Shown here one piece after another: positions 15,651-25,038 of a stretch of 64,000 nucleotides of DNA. Under the pieces are notes generated by a model that saw nothing but the letters and a program-made list of their open reading frames with translations, was not told the origin of the DNA and ran no database searches. Source of the stretch: Bradyrhizobium cenepequi (GTDB lineage: Bacteria; Pseudomonadota; Alphaproteobacteria; Rhizobiales; Xanthobacteraceae); the NCBI RefSeq assembly GCF_020329485.1, contig NZ_JAGKJI010000005.1, forward strand, positions 62,001 to 126,000, read 5' to 3'. Numbering within the stretch: the first letter of the stretch is position 1; the number at the start of each line of letters is the position of its first letter. The translations under genes were made by a program, and so were the position numbers.

Positions 15651-16307
15651 TCAACCGCGGCGCGGGCTGAACGGCCCGGCCGACGCCGTGCCCGCGGCTG
15701 GCGGCAGCACGACCACTGTCGCGCCCGCCTTCACCCGGCCGTACAGGTCGATCACGTCTGCATTGGCCATGCGGATACAACCGGAGGAAATCGCCTGTCC
15801 AATATATTCCGGCTGATTGGTGCCGTGGATGCGGTACAGCGTATCCTTGTTGCCCTGGAAGAGGTAAAGCGCCCGCGCGCCGAGCGGATTGGCCGGGCCG
15901 CCGGCGACACGCGACGGATAAGGCCCGAGCCGCTCCTGAATATCCCTGGTCGGAACCCAGTCGGGCCACTCGGCCATACGGCCGACGGTAGCGACGCCGG
16001 AGAAGGCCATCGCCTCCTCGCCCACCGCCACGCCGTAGCGAATCGCCTTGCCATTCGGCAGCACGTAATAGAGATAGCGCGCGTCGGTATCGACCAGGAT
16101 CGAGCCCGGCTGTTCCTTTCGCGTATAGTCGACAATGTGGCGCTGGAACTGCTGAGGGATCGACGCCTGCGCGTAAGGCGGATGGGCCAGCAACTGCCGA
16201 TCGCGCGGCGTCATGTTGGCTTCTGTGGACGGCGACAGCGTCGCCTGCATGCAGCCGGCAAGCGTCACCGCCCCCGTCAGCAGAACTGCGAGCCCCAGTC
16301 TCGACAC
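15651..16307 (-). CDS. L,D-transpeptidase (YkuD), lipoprotein
   Basis: YkuD enzymes make 3-3 peptidoglycan cross-links or attach proteins to the wall in the periplasm. The product (218 residues from the GTG at 16307) has a lipobox LLTGAVTLAGC, then the catalytic domain with YGVAVGEEAMAFSG and the active site HGTNQPEYIGQAISSGCIRM, with Cys nucleophile and His. The GTG is chosen over an ATG at 16367 because GGGGAG lies nine bases before it and it puts the signal peptide at the very N-terminus. A second, larger family member is at 48118-49728. Confidence 0.88.
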   Translation of the reverse strand: MSRLGLAVLLTGAVTLAGCMQATLSPSTEANMTPRDRQLLAHPPYAQASIPQQFQRHIVDYTRKEQPGSILVDTDARYLYYVLPNGKAIRYGVAVGEEAMAFSGVATVGRMAEWPDWVPTRDIQERLGPYPSRVAGGPANPLGARALYLFQGNKDTLYRIHGTNQPEYIGQAISSGCIRMANADVIDLYGRVKAGATVVVLPPAAGTASAGPFSPRRG

Positions 16308-16481
16308 CGCACGTCTCCCCTGCGTTAACCTATTACCTAGTTGCTGCCAGAATAGTGCTGAAATCATGGCAGAGCGTGTTGGAACACGTCTGTTTGATTG
16401 CGCTTACTGGTCCGGTGTTGCATCGGTTGCACAGGACATCGGCCGACGCTAGCCTCCCGGAAAAACAGGAGGTTCCCGAGG

Positions 16482-16862
16482 ATGCGCTATACTTTGTTAA
16501 TCGCGGGCTTGTTGCTCGCGGCTCAGCCCGCGCAGGCGGATCCGCGCTCGGCCTACGTGACGCTGGTACTGCAGGCATTTGCCGCCAAGGTCGAATGTCC
16601 GAACACCGACCTCGTCTATCAGGATCTCGTACAAAAGGCCGAAGAAATGCACCTGCCCGATGGAACCACGGAGAAGGTGCGCAAGGCGATCGCTTTCATG
16701 CACACGGGCGGCAAGATGGGCGAACGTCAGGATGACGAACTCATGGCCGAAGTCGCGGTCGCCACACAGGCGACTGATCTCGCCCAGCGGCGGCTGGGGA
16801 TGACGACCTGGTGCGAAGCCCAGAAGACTCACCTTGCCGGTTTCATCCGTCCGAAGAACTAG
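16482..16862 (+). CDS. Small secreted protein of unknown function
   Basis: The 126-residue product has a signal peptide (MRYTLLIAGLLLAAQPAQAD). The mature region is mainly helical (YVTLVLQAFAAKVECPNT, LVQKAEEMHLPDGTTEK), with two Cys (VECP, TWCEA). A TarA-like or other named domain was not recognised. The start is fixed by AGGAGG ten bases upstream. Its stop is followed five bases later by a palindromic repeat. Confidence 0.65.
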   Translation: MRYTLLIAGLLLAAQPAQADPRSAYVTLVLQAFAAKVECPNTDLVYQDLVQKAEEMHLPDGTTEKVRKAIAFMHTGGKMGERQDDELMAEVAVATQATDLAQRRLGMTTWCEAQKTHLAGFIRPKN

Positions 16863-16866
16863 AAAG

Positions 16867-16953
16867 CCTGATCCGAAAAAGTGGACACCGGTTTCATGCT
16901 CGAACGGAGAGCTAAAGCGCGATGACGACTCGAACAAAAGTCATCCCACTTTG
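16867..16953. repeat. GATCCGGAAAAGTGG-family repeat, truncated copy
   Basis: Begins GCCTGATCCGAAAAAGTGG, includes ACCGGTTTCATGCTCGAAC and ends with the arm pair AAAGCGCGATGACG / CATCCCACTTTGG. The central hairpin is shortened compared with 40764-40866. Confidence 0.65.
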
Positions 16954-17146
16954 GCTGCGTCCGTTGCGCGGCTGTTCCCGAATTTCCGGCAAAGTCAGCG
17001 CGGGGCAGCCCTAGACTCTCCTTCCTCTTGCCTTGCTTTGGTCACACCTGGCTGGAGTCGTGGGGCTGGGCAGAGGATGGTTGACGTAGGGTAAATCCGC
17101 CGGCCGCTTCCTGAGCGGGTGGCATTGGACTGAGGATGGAGCGCCA

Positions 17147-18085
17147 ATGCTTTCCACGCTGAATGCTAAAGAATCCGATCCGCACGATGTTTTCGTGATC
17201 GACCCCGAAGTCGTTCTGGCGGCGCGCGGTGATCGCGCACCGCCAACGCCACGCGCCGAGGTGGACCACGCACCGGCACCGCAGAGCTACGCGGCATCCA
17301 GCGCTTCAGCGCCATCGCTCGATACCAGTTTTCGCGTGACGGCCAGCGACCATATCCAGCTCCCGACCGAGCCTTCACCGATCGCCAAATGGGCAAAGCG
17401 CGCCGCGATGGCCTTCCTGTTCGCCCTGCTCAGCGCTTTCGCGGCGGCAGCCTGGAAGCATCACGGCGACACCGCCAAGCAGATGATTGCGGAGTGGATA
17501 CCGCAGTTCTCGCTGCTATCGTCGTTATCGTCACAATCATCGGGAGATGCGACGGCAACCGAGGAGCAACCCGCCCCGCCCGCCGTTCAGACCGCCGCCG
17601 ATGAACCGGCCGCGCCCGCTGTTCAAACAGCCGCGACCGATCAGGCCCCAGCACAACCGGACACGGCGCCCCAGAGTCAGGCTGCGGAAGCCGCTGCGCC
17701 GACAGCAGCCGCGCCCCTTTCTCCTGATTCCTCACAATTGCTGCAGTCGATGGCGCACGATCTCGCGACGATGGGCCAACAGATTCAGCAGCTCAAGGCC
17801 ACCATCGAGCAGCTGAAGGCTGGCCAGGATCAGATCGCGCGCGACATGGCGAGGGCTTCCGAGGCCAGGGTTTCGGCACAGGCCGCGCGCCCGCGGACCG
17901 CTCCCCCGGCCCGACCCGTCGCAGCACCCGTGCGCAGGCCGAAGCCGCCGCCGGCATACCCGCCCGCGCAAACCGCTATCGCTGCTCCGCCGCCGCCGCC
18001 GCCTCCTCCTCCGGTGCAAACGGTACCTCAGCCGCAGGCGCAGGATGGTGGACCGGTGGTACGGCCGCCGATGCCGGTGCGATAG
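17147..18085 (+). CDS. Membrane-anchored coiled-coil, proline-rich protein (paralogue of 1324-2277)
   Basis: This 312-residue product has the same layout as the gene at 1324. A polar N-terminal cytoplasmic part is followed by one membrane helix (AAMAFLFALLSAFAAAAW), the AKQMIAEWIPQ segment and an Ala/Pro/Gln linker. Next come a coiled coil (LATMGQQIQQLKATIEQL, LKAGQDQIARDMARASEA) and a long Pro-rich tail with a run of prolines (about PPPPPPPP) near the end. Function unknown. The stop codon TAG is itself the first three bases of the repeat at 18083-18185. A GAGGATGGAGC ribosome-binding region precedes the ATG. Confidence 0.75.
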   Translation: MLSTLNAKESDPHDVFVIDPEVVLAARGDRAPPTPRAEVDHAPAPQSYAASSASAPSLDTSFRVTASDHIQLPTEPSPIAKWAKRAAMAFLFALLSAFAAAAWKHHGDTAKQMIAEWIPQFSLLSSLSSQSSGDATATEEQPAPPAVQTAADEPAAPAVQTAATDQAPAQPDTAPQSQAAEAAAPTAAAPLSPDSSQLLQSMAHDLATMGQQIQQLKATIEQLKAGQDQIARDMARASEARVSAQAARPRTAPPARPVAAPVRRPKPPPAYPPAQTAIAAPPPPPPPPPVQTVPQPQAQDGGPVVRPPMPVR

Positions 18086-18185
18086 AGCGTTTCGAGCGAA
18101 GCGGACACCGGTTCGCGTGAAGAAAACGCATCAAAACAAAGGATCCAGAGCTTCGGTTCTGATTCAACCAGAACCGAAGCTCTAG
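18083..18185. repeat. AGAGCGTTTTCGAGCGAAG palindromic repeat, copy 3 (shares the stop codon)
   Basis: Bounded by TAGAGC and GCTCTAG. Same internal order as copies 1 and 2, with the arm pair TTCGGTTCTGATTC/ACCAGAACCGAAG. Its first TAG is the stop codon of the gene ending at 18085. Confidence 0.85.
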
Positions 18186-18189
18186 CGCG

Positions 18190-18375
18190 TCAACTCTGGT
18201 GTGGGCCGCGCATGATCTTCATGGCGGCTTCGATGTGGCGCCATTCGCGGGCCTCCTCGGCCTCACCCTGATCCTCGCAGAGCTGCGCCTTCTGCGCCGC
18301 CCGGGCGATCGCCTCAAAGCCGTGCTGCTCCAACATCTGCCGCGCGACCACGTGAATCTGCGTTTCTGGCATCAT
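18190..18375 (-). CDS. Small protein, 61 residues, helical
   Basis: The product reads MMPETQIHVVARQMLEQHG, then helices FEAIARAAQKAQLCED and AEEAREWRHIEAAMKIMRG. The start pair ATGATG at 18375 follows GGAGAG by four to seven bases; a longer reading frame upstream lacks such a signal. It seems a conserved rhizobial small protein from memory, of unknown role. No signal peptide or membrane helix. It ends just after the repeat at 18083-18185. Confidence 0.65.
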   Translation of the reverse strand: MMPETQIHVVARQMLEQHGFEAIARAAQKAQLCEDQGEAEEAREWRHIEAAMKIMRGPHQS

Positions 18376-18474
18376 GTCGCTCTCCCGATGTTGCTTGCCC
18401 CGGTCAGCACACCGTCCTGATCGGTTGGACCGCAATTTGTTCTAAACCGCCAAACGACAGCCTCGTTCCCCGGC

Positions 18475-18579
18475 CTAGAGCATGATCCGGAAAAGTGTGA
18501 AGCGGTTTTCCGAAAAGATCATGCCCAAACAATAACCTAAAGCGCGATGATGATTCATCCTCATCTCATCGCGCTTTAG
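18475..18579. repeat. GATCCGGAAAAGTGG-family repeat
   Basis: Starts CTAGAGCATGATCCGGAAAAG, has the inner hairpin CGGTTTTCCGAAAAGATCATG, and ends with an arm pair AAAGCGCGATGATGA / TCATCGCGCTTTAG. Together with 18083-18185 it brackets the small gene 18190-18375. Confidence 0.8.
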
Positions 18580-18691
18580 GCTCATCGGTCATTTTCCTAT
18601 CGTTAAGCAAAGGTCCGGCGCATGGGCGGTTCGGCAAAAAATTTCCACAATTGCTTCTAGAAAAAGCTGTATCGAAAAAGGAGAACCTCCG

Positions 18692-18946
18692 ATGCGGATC
18701 GTGACAGTGATCTTCGCAGGTTCGATGGCCGCGTTCGCGCATTGTGCAACGCCGGTCCTTGCGAAGAACTCGGAAACCCAGTCAGACACTCAGAAGACCG
18801 ACGACAAGCAGGCTGCATCGCCGTGCCGCGCCTATCAAAAAGCAGCGGACGGTTCATGGCAGGAGATGCCCTGCCAGGAGATGGGCGCGCCTGCGGAGAC
18901 CAAGCACAAATCGGCGACCGGAAATTCGGATCAGCGAACGCGCTAA
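18692..18946 (+). CDS. Small secreted Gln/Lys-rich protein
   Basis: The 84-residue product has a signal peptide (MRIVTVIFAGSMAAFAHC, cut near PVLA). Its charged mature part contains two Cys (SPCRAYQKAADG, MPCQEMG). An AAAGGAGAACC ribosome-binding region precedes the ATG. Function unknown. It converges with the FMN-reductase gene. Confidence 0.6.
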   Translation: MRIVTVIFAGSMAAFAHCATPVLAKNSETQSDTQKTDDKQAASPCRAYQKAADGSWQEMPCQEMGAPAETKHKSATGNSDQRTR

Positions 18947-18969
18947 TTGGACTGGCTACTCGCCTCAAC

Positions 18970-19560
18970 TCAATAAGGCGGCTGCTTGCGCGCCCGTTGC
19001 TCCTTGGCAGCTTCGACCCACCATATGAGGTCGTCGGCGAAGCGCGGAAAGGCTCGCTCCAGCGCCTTGCCGCCCTCGCCGATCGGTTTTCCGTCCTCGG
19101 CCAGCGTCTGCGCGATCGGCCCGACGCCAATCGTGCTTGAAATCACCACCATGCCCATCTCGGAGAGCGTACCATGCCAGGCGGTAGCGGCGCGCGCGCC
19201 GGAGAGGCGTCCGGCGGAATAGCTTGCGATCGCGGCAGGCCGCCAGAACCACTCCTCCAGGAAGTGGTCGGTGAGGTTCTTCAGCCCCGGCTGGATGCCC
19301 CAATTGTATTCACCGGTGATGAACACGAAACCGTCGGCCCCGCGGATCTGGCCTGCAAGCCTCTCCAGCGCAGCCGGCGCCGCGCCCTTCGGATATTCCT
19401 TGTACATGCGGTCGAGCATGGGCAATCCGACCTCCTTGGCGTCAATGAATTCGACGTCCTCGCCGCGGGCACGCAAGCCTTCGACCACGAAGCTTGCAAG
19501 CCGAACACCCATGCGATCGGACCGATAGGAGCCGTAGAAGACGAGGATGCGGTGGGCCAT
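18970..19560 (-). CDS. NADPH-dependent FMN reductase family protein
   Basis: This 196-residue flavodoxin-fold protein belongs to the NADPH-dependent FMN reductase/azoreductase family. Evidence: the phosphate-binding loop YGSYRSDRMG near the N-terminus, the VFITGEYNWGIQPGLKN segment (family pattern of P-E-Y-N with Gly replacing Pro) and SGARAATAWHGTLSEMG. It reduces flavins or quinones, substrate unknown. ATG 19560 is chosen because CGGAG lies eight bases before it; a GTG at 19569 is the alternative. It is divergent from the chemoreceptor, with a palindrome GGAGCTTGAAGCTCC (19617-19631) between them. Confidence 0.82.
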   Translation of the reverse strand: MAHRILVFYGSYRSDRMGVRLASFVVEGLRARGEDVEFIDAKEVGLPMLDRMYKEYPKGAAPAALERLAGQIRGADGFVFITGEYNWGIQPGLKNLTDHFLEEWFWRPAAIASYSAGRLSGARAATAWHGTLSEMGMVVISSTIGVGPIAQTLAEDGKPIGEGGKALERAFPRFADDLIWWVEAAKEQRARKQPPY

Positions 19561-19658
19561 GCCGGTCACTCCGATCGGGAAGCGTAAACGCGGGATTAAT
19601 CCACGCTGGCTATCATGGAGCTTGAAGCTCCCCTATTGTCCAGAATGGCACCAATAAC

Positions 19659-21743
19659 ATGAAAATCGGAACGCTCCTGACCACCGCTATCGTCTCGCTC
19701 TCGGCCGTGGGCGGTGGATTGGCCGTCTATGTCGCGGTCTCAAAATACCAGACGATGCAGAATGTGTCGGTGGCGCAGGAGCGCCTCGCAATCGTTCGGG
19801 CAATCAGTGACATCCCGCGCTATCTTAATTCGGAACGTGGCTTCGCGACCAATATCCTGTTTGGGCCGCCGACGGTCGATCCGAAGCAGCGAGCCGATCT
19901 GAACGAGAAGATGCGCACGGCGACCGACCGCGCCCGCGACAAAATGACCATACTGCGCAAAGCCTTGCCCGGCTCGCTCGACGACGGTGAGGCCATCGGC
20001 GCCGGCATCGATGGAGTGAACGCAAAATTCAGCGCGCTGCGCGAGGCGATGGACAAGGCAATCGACGGCCCGGCGGACTTGCGCAAGGACGCCGCCAAGA
20101 AGATCATCGCCGACAATGCGGTGCTCAACAACTCTGCCGCCTCCCTGCTCGACGGCCAGGTGCGCAAGATGGCCTTGATCGACGGCGACGCCTATCGGCA
20201 GGCGGTCTATGCCAATATCGCCTGGTCGCTGCGCGACGTCGGCGGCTTCAATGCAAGCCAGCACAAGAACCTCGCCGGCGCCAAGCGCGCCGCGACCGAG
20301 ACCGAGAAGGTCGATCTCTCCCGCGCCCAGGGCCGTGCGGACCAGGTGCTGATGTCACTGCAGGAACTGCGCGGCAATCCCAACCTGCCCGCCAATGTCA
20401 CAGCCGCGCTCGACCGCATGAACGAGGCCTATGTCGAGCGGTTCGGCAAAGAGTTGAAGCTCGTGAAGGAAGGCGCGGCGAGCGGCAAGTACGAGCACGA
20501 TGTCGATGTCTTCTACGTGGAATCGCAACGCGGCCTCAATTCGATTATCGAGGTGCGCGATGCCTTCTATGATAATGCCGAGCAGGTGCTCTCTTCCGCT
20601 TACTCTTCTGCGCATCTCAGCTTCCTGATCGCGCTCGCCGGCCTCATCGCCGTGCTCGCAGCGAGCGTCGCGCTGGTGGTGACGGTGCAGCGCCGGGTCT
20701 GCAGCCCGATCGTGGAATTGACCGCCAGGATGTCGCGGCTTGCCGCTGGCGACGTCGCGGACGAGATCGCCGGCGCCGAGCGCGGTGACGAGATCGGCGC
20801 AATGGCGCAGGCCGTGCGCGTCTTCAAGGACAACATGATCAAGGCCGACCGCCTCGCGGCCGAGAAGGAAGCCGAGAACCAGGTCAAGATGCGGCGCGCG
20901 CAAGTGCTCGACAACCTGACGCACACGTTCGAGGAGAAGGTCAGCGAGCTCGTCGGTGGGCTCTCGGCCGCCTCTGCCACCATGGAGGAGACCGCGCAGT
21001 CGATGTCCTCGACGGCATCCGCCACCAACCAGCAGGCCGCTGTCGTGGCGGCGGCCTCCGATCAGACCTCGACCAATGTGCAGACGGTTGCAAGCGCGAC
21101 CGAAGAGCTGACGTCATCGATCTCGGAAATCGGCCGTCAGGTCACCCAGTCGACCGAGATCGCGGCGCGGGCCGTGGAGAACGCCCGCCGCACCGGTGAT
21201 ACCGCCCGCTCGCTTGCCGATGGCGCACAGAAGATCGGCGACGTCGTCACGCTGATCCAGAACATCGCCGCGCAAACCAACCTGTTGGCGCTGAATGCGA
21301 CGATCGAGGCCGCGCGCGCGGGCGATGCCGGACGCGGTTTTGCCGTGGTCGCCTCGGAGGTGAAGTCGCTGGCCGGCCAGACCGCAAAGGCGACCACCGA
21401 AATTTCCGAGCAGATTGCCGCCATTCAGGCCGCAAGCGACGAGACGGTGAAAGCGATCCAGAACGTTGTCGACGTCATCACCGAGATCGATCAGATCGGC
21501 ACCGCAATCGCCGCGGCGATCGAGGAACAGGGTTCGGCCACCAAGGAGATATCGCGCAGCGTCCAGGAAGCGGCGCGTGGCACGCAGGAAGTCAATTCGA
21601 ACATCTCCGGCGTGCAGCGCGCCGCAGACGACACCGGAGCCGCCGCCGGCCAGGTGCTCGGCGCCGCCGAACAGCTTTCCGCGCAGTCGCGTGACCTCGC
21701 CGGTCAGGTCAACCGCTTCCTCTCGGAAGTCCGCGCGGCGTAA
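19659..21743 (+). CDS. Methyl-accepting chemotaxis protein
   Basis: This 694-residue chemoreceptor signals to CheA via CheW. It has a first membrane helix at about residues 6-28 ([18 protein letters not shown]), a large helical periplasmic sensor (about 29-315) and a second membrane helix near 317-345 ([18 protein letters not shown]). A HAMP domain follows ([18 protein letters not shown]), then the MCP signalling domain with the hairpin tip ([20 protein letters not shown]). There is no C-terminal CheR-docking pentapeptide (it ends [11 protein letters not shown]). No ligand-domain family could be named. No che genes are nearby, so it is an orphan receptor. Confidence 0.93.
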   Translation: MKIGTLLTTAIVSLSAVGGGLAVYVAVSKYQTMQNVSVAQERLAIVRAISDIPRYLNSERGFATNILFGPPTVDPKQRADLNEKMRTATDRARDKMTILRKALPGSLDDGEAIGAGIDGVNAKFSALREAMDKAIDGPADLRKDAAKKIIADNAVLNNSAASLLDGQVRKMALIDGDAYRQAVYANIAWSLRDVGGFNASQHKNLAGAKRAATETEKVDLSRAQGRADQVLMSLQELRGNPNLPANVTAALDRMNEAYVERFGKELKLVKEGAASGKYEHDVDVFYVESQRGLNSIIEVRDAFYDNAEQVLSSAYSSAHLSFLIALAGLIAVLAASVALVVTVQRRVCSPIVELTARMSRLAAGDVADEIAGAERGDEIGAMAQAVRVFKDNMIKADRLAAEKEAENQVKMRRAQVLDNLTHTFEEKVSELVGGLSAASATMEETAQSMSSTASATNQQAAVVAAASDQTSTNVQTVASATEELTSSISEIGRQVTQSTEIAARAVENARRTGDTARSLADGAQKIGDVVTLIQNIAAQTNLLALNATIEAARAGDAGRGFAVVASEVKSLAGQTAKATTEISEQIAAIQAASDETVKAIQNVVDVITEIDQIGTAIAAAIEEQGSATKEISRSVQEAARGTQEVNSNISGVQRAADDTGAAAGQVLGAAEQLSAQSRDLAGQVNRFLSEVRAA

Positions 21744-21856
21744 TCGCGGGTATGGGTTGTCGATTTGGCGGAGAAATCCACGCGTTACCAGCTTGATTGG
21801 AGCAGGATTCCGATATCCAATCCGCCCGCTATTCCGGCAAACATGGAGAGAAACCC

Positions 21857-22105
21857 ATGCTCAAGCGGATATTGTTGGCAGCGGTCGTCGCCACTTTTGC
21901 GATCGGCTCGGCGTTCGCGCAGGAGTCCTGCGAGAGCAAGGCCGTCGGCAAGGACGGCAAGCCGCTGTCGGGCGCAGCAAAGACATCGTTCATGAAGAAA
22001 TGCACCACCGATGCCTGCGAGGCGAAGGCGGTCGGGTCTGACGGCAAGAAACTCGCCGGCGCCGCCAAGACCAGCTTCATGAAGAAGTGCCAGAGCGGCG
22101 CATAG
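21857..22105 (+). CDS. psiF: PsiF-repeat small periplasmic protein
   Basis: PsiF-type proteins are small, phosphate-starvation-associated periplasmic proteins of unclear function. The 82-residue product has a signal peptide (MLKRILLAAVVATFAIGSAF) and then two near-identical repeats of about 28 residues: CESKAVGKDGKPLSGAAKTS then FMKKC, and CEAKAVGSDGKKLAGAAKTS then FMKKC. The repeat cysteines could pair. A GGAGAG ribosome-binding site lies six bases before the ATG. Confidence 0.85.
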   Translation: MLKRILLAAVVATFAIGSAFAQESCESKAVGKDGKPLSGAAKTSFMKKCTTDACEAKAVGSDGKKLAGAAKTSFMKKCQSGA

Positions 22106-22123
22106 CCACCCGGCCTGGCCTAT

Positions 22124-23068
22124 TCAGGATCGCCGCGACCTCGAGAGGGTCTCCGACGGCGATTCGCCGAAGTGCGACCGGTATATTCTGGAAAAGTCGC
22201 TGAGGTGCCAAAAGCCATAGGCGAGCGCGCAGGCCTTGACGCTGTGGGCGCCGGCCAAGAGATTCTGGCGAACGAGCCACAGCCTCCGCAAGCGGAGATA
22301 TCGGTGCAGGCTCATTCCCCGATAGCGCTGCACTGCATCGTGGATGGTGCGCACGGACACGCCGATCTCCCTGGCAAGGTCGCTGCTGTAGATCGGCCGC
22401 GCGACGTCGCTGGATAGGATCGCCTGCACATCCTTGAAGACCTTGAACTGCCGGGCAGCGTTCGCCCGCGCTGTCCACTTTGCCGGAACGACCTCGGCGA
22501 ACGCATGATCAATCGCCGCCATCAGGGATTCGCGGATCGCGACCGCCACTCCTGGAACCTCAGGCGCTTCGGCCAGGTGCGGCGCGATCGCCAGGATCTC
22601 CCGCACCAGTTGACGCAGCCGCCGTTTCGCCGTCTCGCTGGTTTCGTAAAGGTGGAAGCTTAGGCCGGTCTTGGGCCAGCCGCGATCCTCGACCGTTGGC
22701 TGGAAAACGATCGAGGCGTATTGCCGGGAGGTTCTCTCGAGCGCGCTATAAGCAGCCCCGCCGCTGCCGATCACCAGCAACGAACGATCGTGCTCGACCC
22801 CATTGAAGCGAATCGCAGCGCCCTCGTCCATCGGGAAGCCGACGGCCGTCGTGTTCGGCGCAAGCTGCACATCGATGACCCGCGGGAACGCCTTTGTGTA
22901 GTTCAGGTCGCAGCCCGGCAAATTCAGGATGGTTTGCTCGGCCGAAATCTCCCGGGCAAGCGGAATGCACTCGACCTGCACGTTTCGAATGAAACTCCGA
23001 AACGTGTCGATATCATCAAATCGAAATACCTTCGGCACCAGCGTTGGCGCCGGTGAATGATCGTTCAT
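22124..23068 (-). CDS. AraC-family transcriptional regulator
   Basis: The 314-residue product has an N-terminal sensing half (FRFDDIDTFRSFIRNVQ onward) and a C-terminal AraC DNA-binding domain with two helix-turn-helix units (SDLAREIGVSVRTIHDAVQR; ALAYGFWHLSDFSRIYRSHF). The layout resembles AraC_binding_2-type regulators of aromatic or nitrile-degradation genes, but no target operon is adjacent. The start at ATG 23068 (MNDHSPAP) is a choice; upstream in-frame ATGs at 23095 and 23107 exist. It ends 18 bases from psiF, tail to tail. Confidence 0.85.
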   Translation of the reverse strand: MNDHSPAPTLVPKVFRFDDIDTFRSFIRNVQVECIPLAREISAEQTILNLPGCDLNYTKAFPRVIDVQLAPNTTAVGFPMDEGAAIRFNGVEHDRSLLVIGSGGAAYSALERTSRQYASIVFQPTVEDRGWPKTGLSFHLYETSETAKRRLRQLVREILAIAPHLAEAPEVPGVAVAIRESLMAAIDHAFAEVVPAKWTARANAARQFKVFKDVQAILSSDVARPIYSSDLAREIGVSVRTIHDAVQRYRGMSLHRYLRLRRLWLVRQNLLAGAHSVKACALAYGFWHLSDFSRIYRSHFGESPSETLSRSRRS

Positions 23069-23351
23069 TGAAAATATTCTGTCAGCGGCAGCCATGCCGC
23101 AATGCAAAAAAACAAAAACGGCGATCTTCGCTCAACGACTCCTTCGGTACACCCTCCTGTCCGCCAGTTGGAGCGCGGTTGCCCGGGAAGACAACGCGGC
23201 AAAATACCATTGCCGAATTTCGATACTGTTTTATGGTAGAATTCTGAAAAGACTACAACCCAAAACCATCAATTTACAGTGGTAATTAACAATCTGGGCG
23301 CGAAATCGGCTGAGAGACAGCGACGTCTCGCAGCGGATTATTGGTGCCGCC

Positions 23352-24482
23352 ATGATTGCCATTGCCTCGACCGATCTTATTGCGGAACTCGAAGATGTTG
23401 TCAGAGCTGGCTCACCCGAACGCCGCATCCGGATATTGCGGCAGGTGGCGAGCCTGTTCCTCGCGGACGCCGACCGGCTCAGCGAGCACCAGATCGAAAT
23501 ATTCGATGACGTCCTGCTCCGTCTGATCGGGGCTGTCGAGGCGCGAACGCTGACCAAGCTCAGCGCTCCCCTCGCGGATCTGAAATCGGCGCCGAAGGAG
23601 GTGGTGCGCCGCCTCGCCCAGCACGAGGACGCCGCAGTCGCCGTCCCGATCCTTCACAAGTGCGAATGCCTTTCGGAGGATGACCTCATCGAGGTCGCCG
23701 AGACCCGCAGTGAAAAACACCTCGGCGCCATCGCCGGGCGCAGCGCGGTAAGCCGCAGCCTCACGGACGCTCTGCTGATGCGCGGCCATGCGGCCATCTG
23801 CTGTATCCTCGCGAGGAATCCCGGCGCGCAATTCTCTGTTGCGGGCTTTGCGACCCTGGCCGATATGGCCCTGCGCGACGATGATATCGCCGACGCGTTG
23901 GTGCAACGGCCGGATCTACCGCGCGATGTGCTTTGCGAGTTGGTGGCGAAGTGCAGCCCTTCCGCGCAGGCCCGACTGCTCAAAACCGCACCGCCCGAGC
24001 GGCATGTCGCGATCAGAACCTTGATCGAACAGACCGCGCGCGGGCGCGCTCGCAAGGCCGTCCCCGTCGACTATTCCGACGCAAAAGCGACGGTGCTCGC
24101 ACTCAACAATGCCGGCCAACTGAACGATTCCATCGTCAACCGTTTTGCGATCCGACGCGACCATCCCAGCGTCATCGCCGCGCTGTCGCTGCTGGCAGCC
24201 GTCCCGATCGAAGCCATCGAGCCGCTGATGGAGACCGAGGATTGCCACGGCCTGGTCCTCGCCTGCCGGGCATCGCGGCTCGATTGGCAAACCGCAGTCG
24301 CCATCATCAGGAGCCGCAAAGGCATCAAGCCGGTTTCGCCGCAACAACTCGAACAGGCCAAGGAGGCCTTTGATACGCTTTCGCTTTCCACCGCGCAGCG
24401 CGCCATCCGCTTCGGATCCGTAAGCGAGGTCGGCGCCAGGCCCTGGTCCGCCGATACACCGTTAGCTGGGGGAGTGCATTGA
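23352..24482 (+). CDS. DUF2336 (helical repeat) protein, first gene of a c-di-GMP-type operon
   Basis: The 376-residue cytoplasmic product matches DUF2336-type alphaproteobacterial proteins, which are built of HEAT-like helical repeats (LKSAPKEVVRRLAQHEDAAV, ILHKCECLSEDDLIEVAETR). No catalytic motif. DUF2336 proteins often sit beside response regulators and PilZ genes. Here its TGA overlaps the ATG of a PilZ gene by one base, and an HD-GYP gene follows, so the four genes 23352-26088 look like one transcript. The promoter is probably in the A/T-rich gap 23110-23350. Confidence 0.82.
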   Translation: MIAIASTDLIAELEDVVRAGSPERRIRILRQVASLFLADADRLSEHQIEIFDDVLLRLIGAVEARTLTKLSAPLADLKSAPKEVVRRLAQHEDAAVAVPILHKCECLSEDDLIEVAETRSEKHLGAIAGRSAVSRSLTDALLMRGHAAICCILARNPGAQFSVAGFATLADMALRDDDIADALVQRPDLPRDVLCELVAKCSPSAQARLLKTAPPERHVAIRTLIEQTARGRARKAVPVDYSDAKATVLALNNAGQLNDSIVNRFAIRRDHPSVIAALSLLAAVPIEAIEPLMETEDCHGLVLACRASRLDWQTAVAIIRSRKGIKPVSPQQLEQAKEAFDTLSLSTAQRAIRFGSVSEVGARPWSADTPLAGGVH

Positions 24483-24784
24483 TGGCTTACGGAAACCGAA
24501 AAGCCGAACGCGTTCACTTCGAACACCGCTATGCCGTCAACCTGATGGGCGTCGACGGCACCTGGCAACGAAGCTGCGTTCTTCTCGACGTATCGCAGAC
24601 CGGCGCCAAGCTCGAGGTCGAGGGCCCGCTCGACGTACTACGGGCGCAGGAATTCTTCCTGATCCTCTCATCGAGGGGACTTGCTTTCCGTCGATGCGAA
24701 CTGGTCCGGGTCGACGGGATGCAGATCGGCGTAAAGTTTGTCGCCGAAAGAAAGAAGAAAGGGCGTGCCATCATTCCGAAGTGA
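24482..24784 (+). CDS. PilZ domain protein (c-di-GMP receptor)
   Basis: PilZ domains bind cyclic-di-GMP through RxxxR and D/NxSxxG motifs. Both are present in this 100-residue stand-alone domain: RKAER (residues 6-10) and DVSQTGAKL. The remaining beta-barrel strands (FFLILSSRGLAFRRCEL; MQIGVKFV) and the basic tail RKKKGRAIIPK fit. The start ATG overlaps the previous stop in TGATG, with GGGGGAG upstream, showing translational coupling to the DUF2336 gene. It likely reads out the signal degraded by the HD-GYP enzyme encoded two genes downstream. Confidence 0.88.
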   Translation: MAYGNRKAERVHFEHRYAVNLMGVDGTWQRSCVLLDVSQTGAKLEVEGPLDVLRAQEFFLILSSRGLAFRRCELVRVDGMQIGVKFVAERKKKGRAIIPK

Positions 24785-24822
24785 GCATGTCCGCAACGCA
24801 ATTTCCCAGGGAGGAACGACCG

Positions 24823-25014
24823 ATGGCCGCCTACAAGATCGCAGCCTTCTCCGTCACCACGAATTGCACGGAGCCGCTGCGCGGAATCGTCGAGATCGAA
24901 ATGGCCGGAACGACGCTGCGGTTCGAACTCAACGAGGAGCTCGCGCACAGTCTCTGCAGCGATCTCGATCATTTTCTCACCGAGGCCCAGCAGCGGGCCT
25001 TCGACAAGGTCTGA
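24823..25014 (+). CDS. Small protein in the PilZ/HD-GYP operon, 63 residues
   Basis: The ATG at 24823 follows GGGAGG by eight bases; an upstream ATG at 24787 lacks this signal. The product has strands MAAYKIAAFSVTTNC and LRGIVEIEMAGTTLRFELN, then a helix ELAHSLCSDLDHFLTEAQQR. It lies 38 bases after the PilZ gene and 24 bases before the HD-GYP gene on the same strand. Unknown family; a partner or adaptor in the same pathway is only an inference from position. Confidence 0.65.
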   Translation: MAAYKIAAFSVTTNCTEPLRGIVEIEMAGTTLRFELNEELAHSLCSDLDHFLTEAQQRAFDKV

Positions 25015-25038
25015 CATAACGCCGACAACACCATCTCG

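Noticed and set aside
23933..24373. Alternative frames over the DUF2336 gene
   Set aside because: They are shadow frames. The DUF2336 frame is continuous, coupled to PilZ, and has typical helical repeats.
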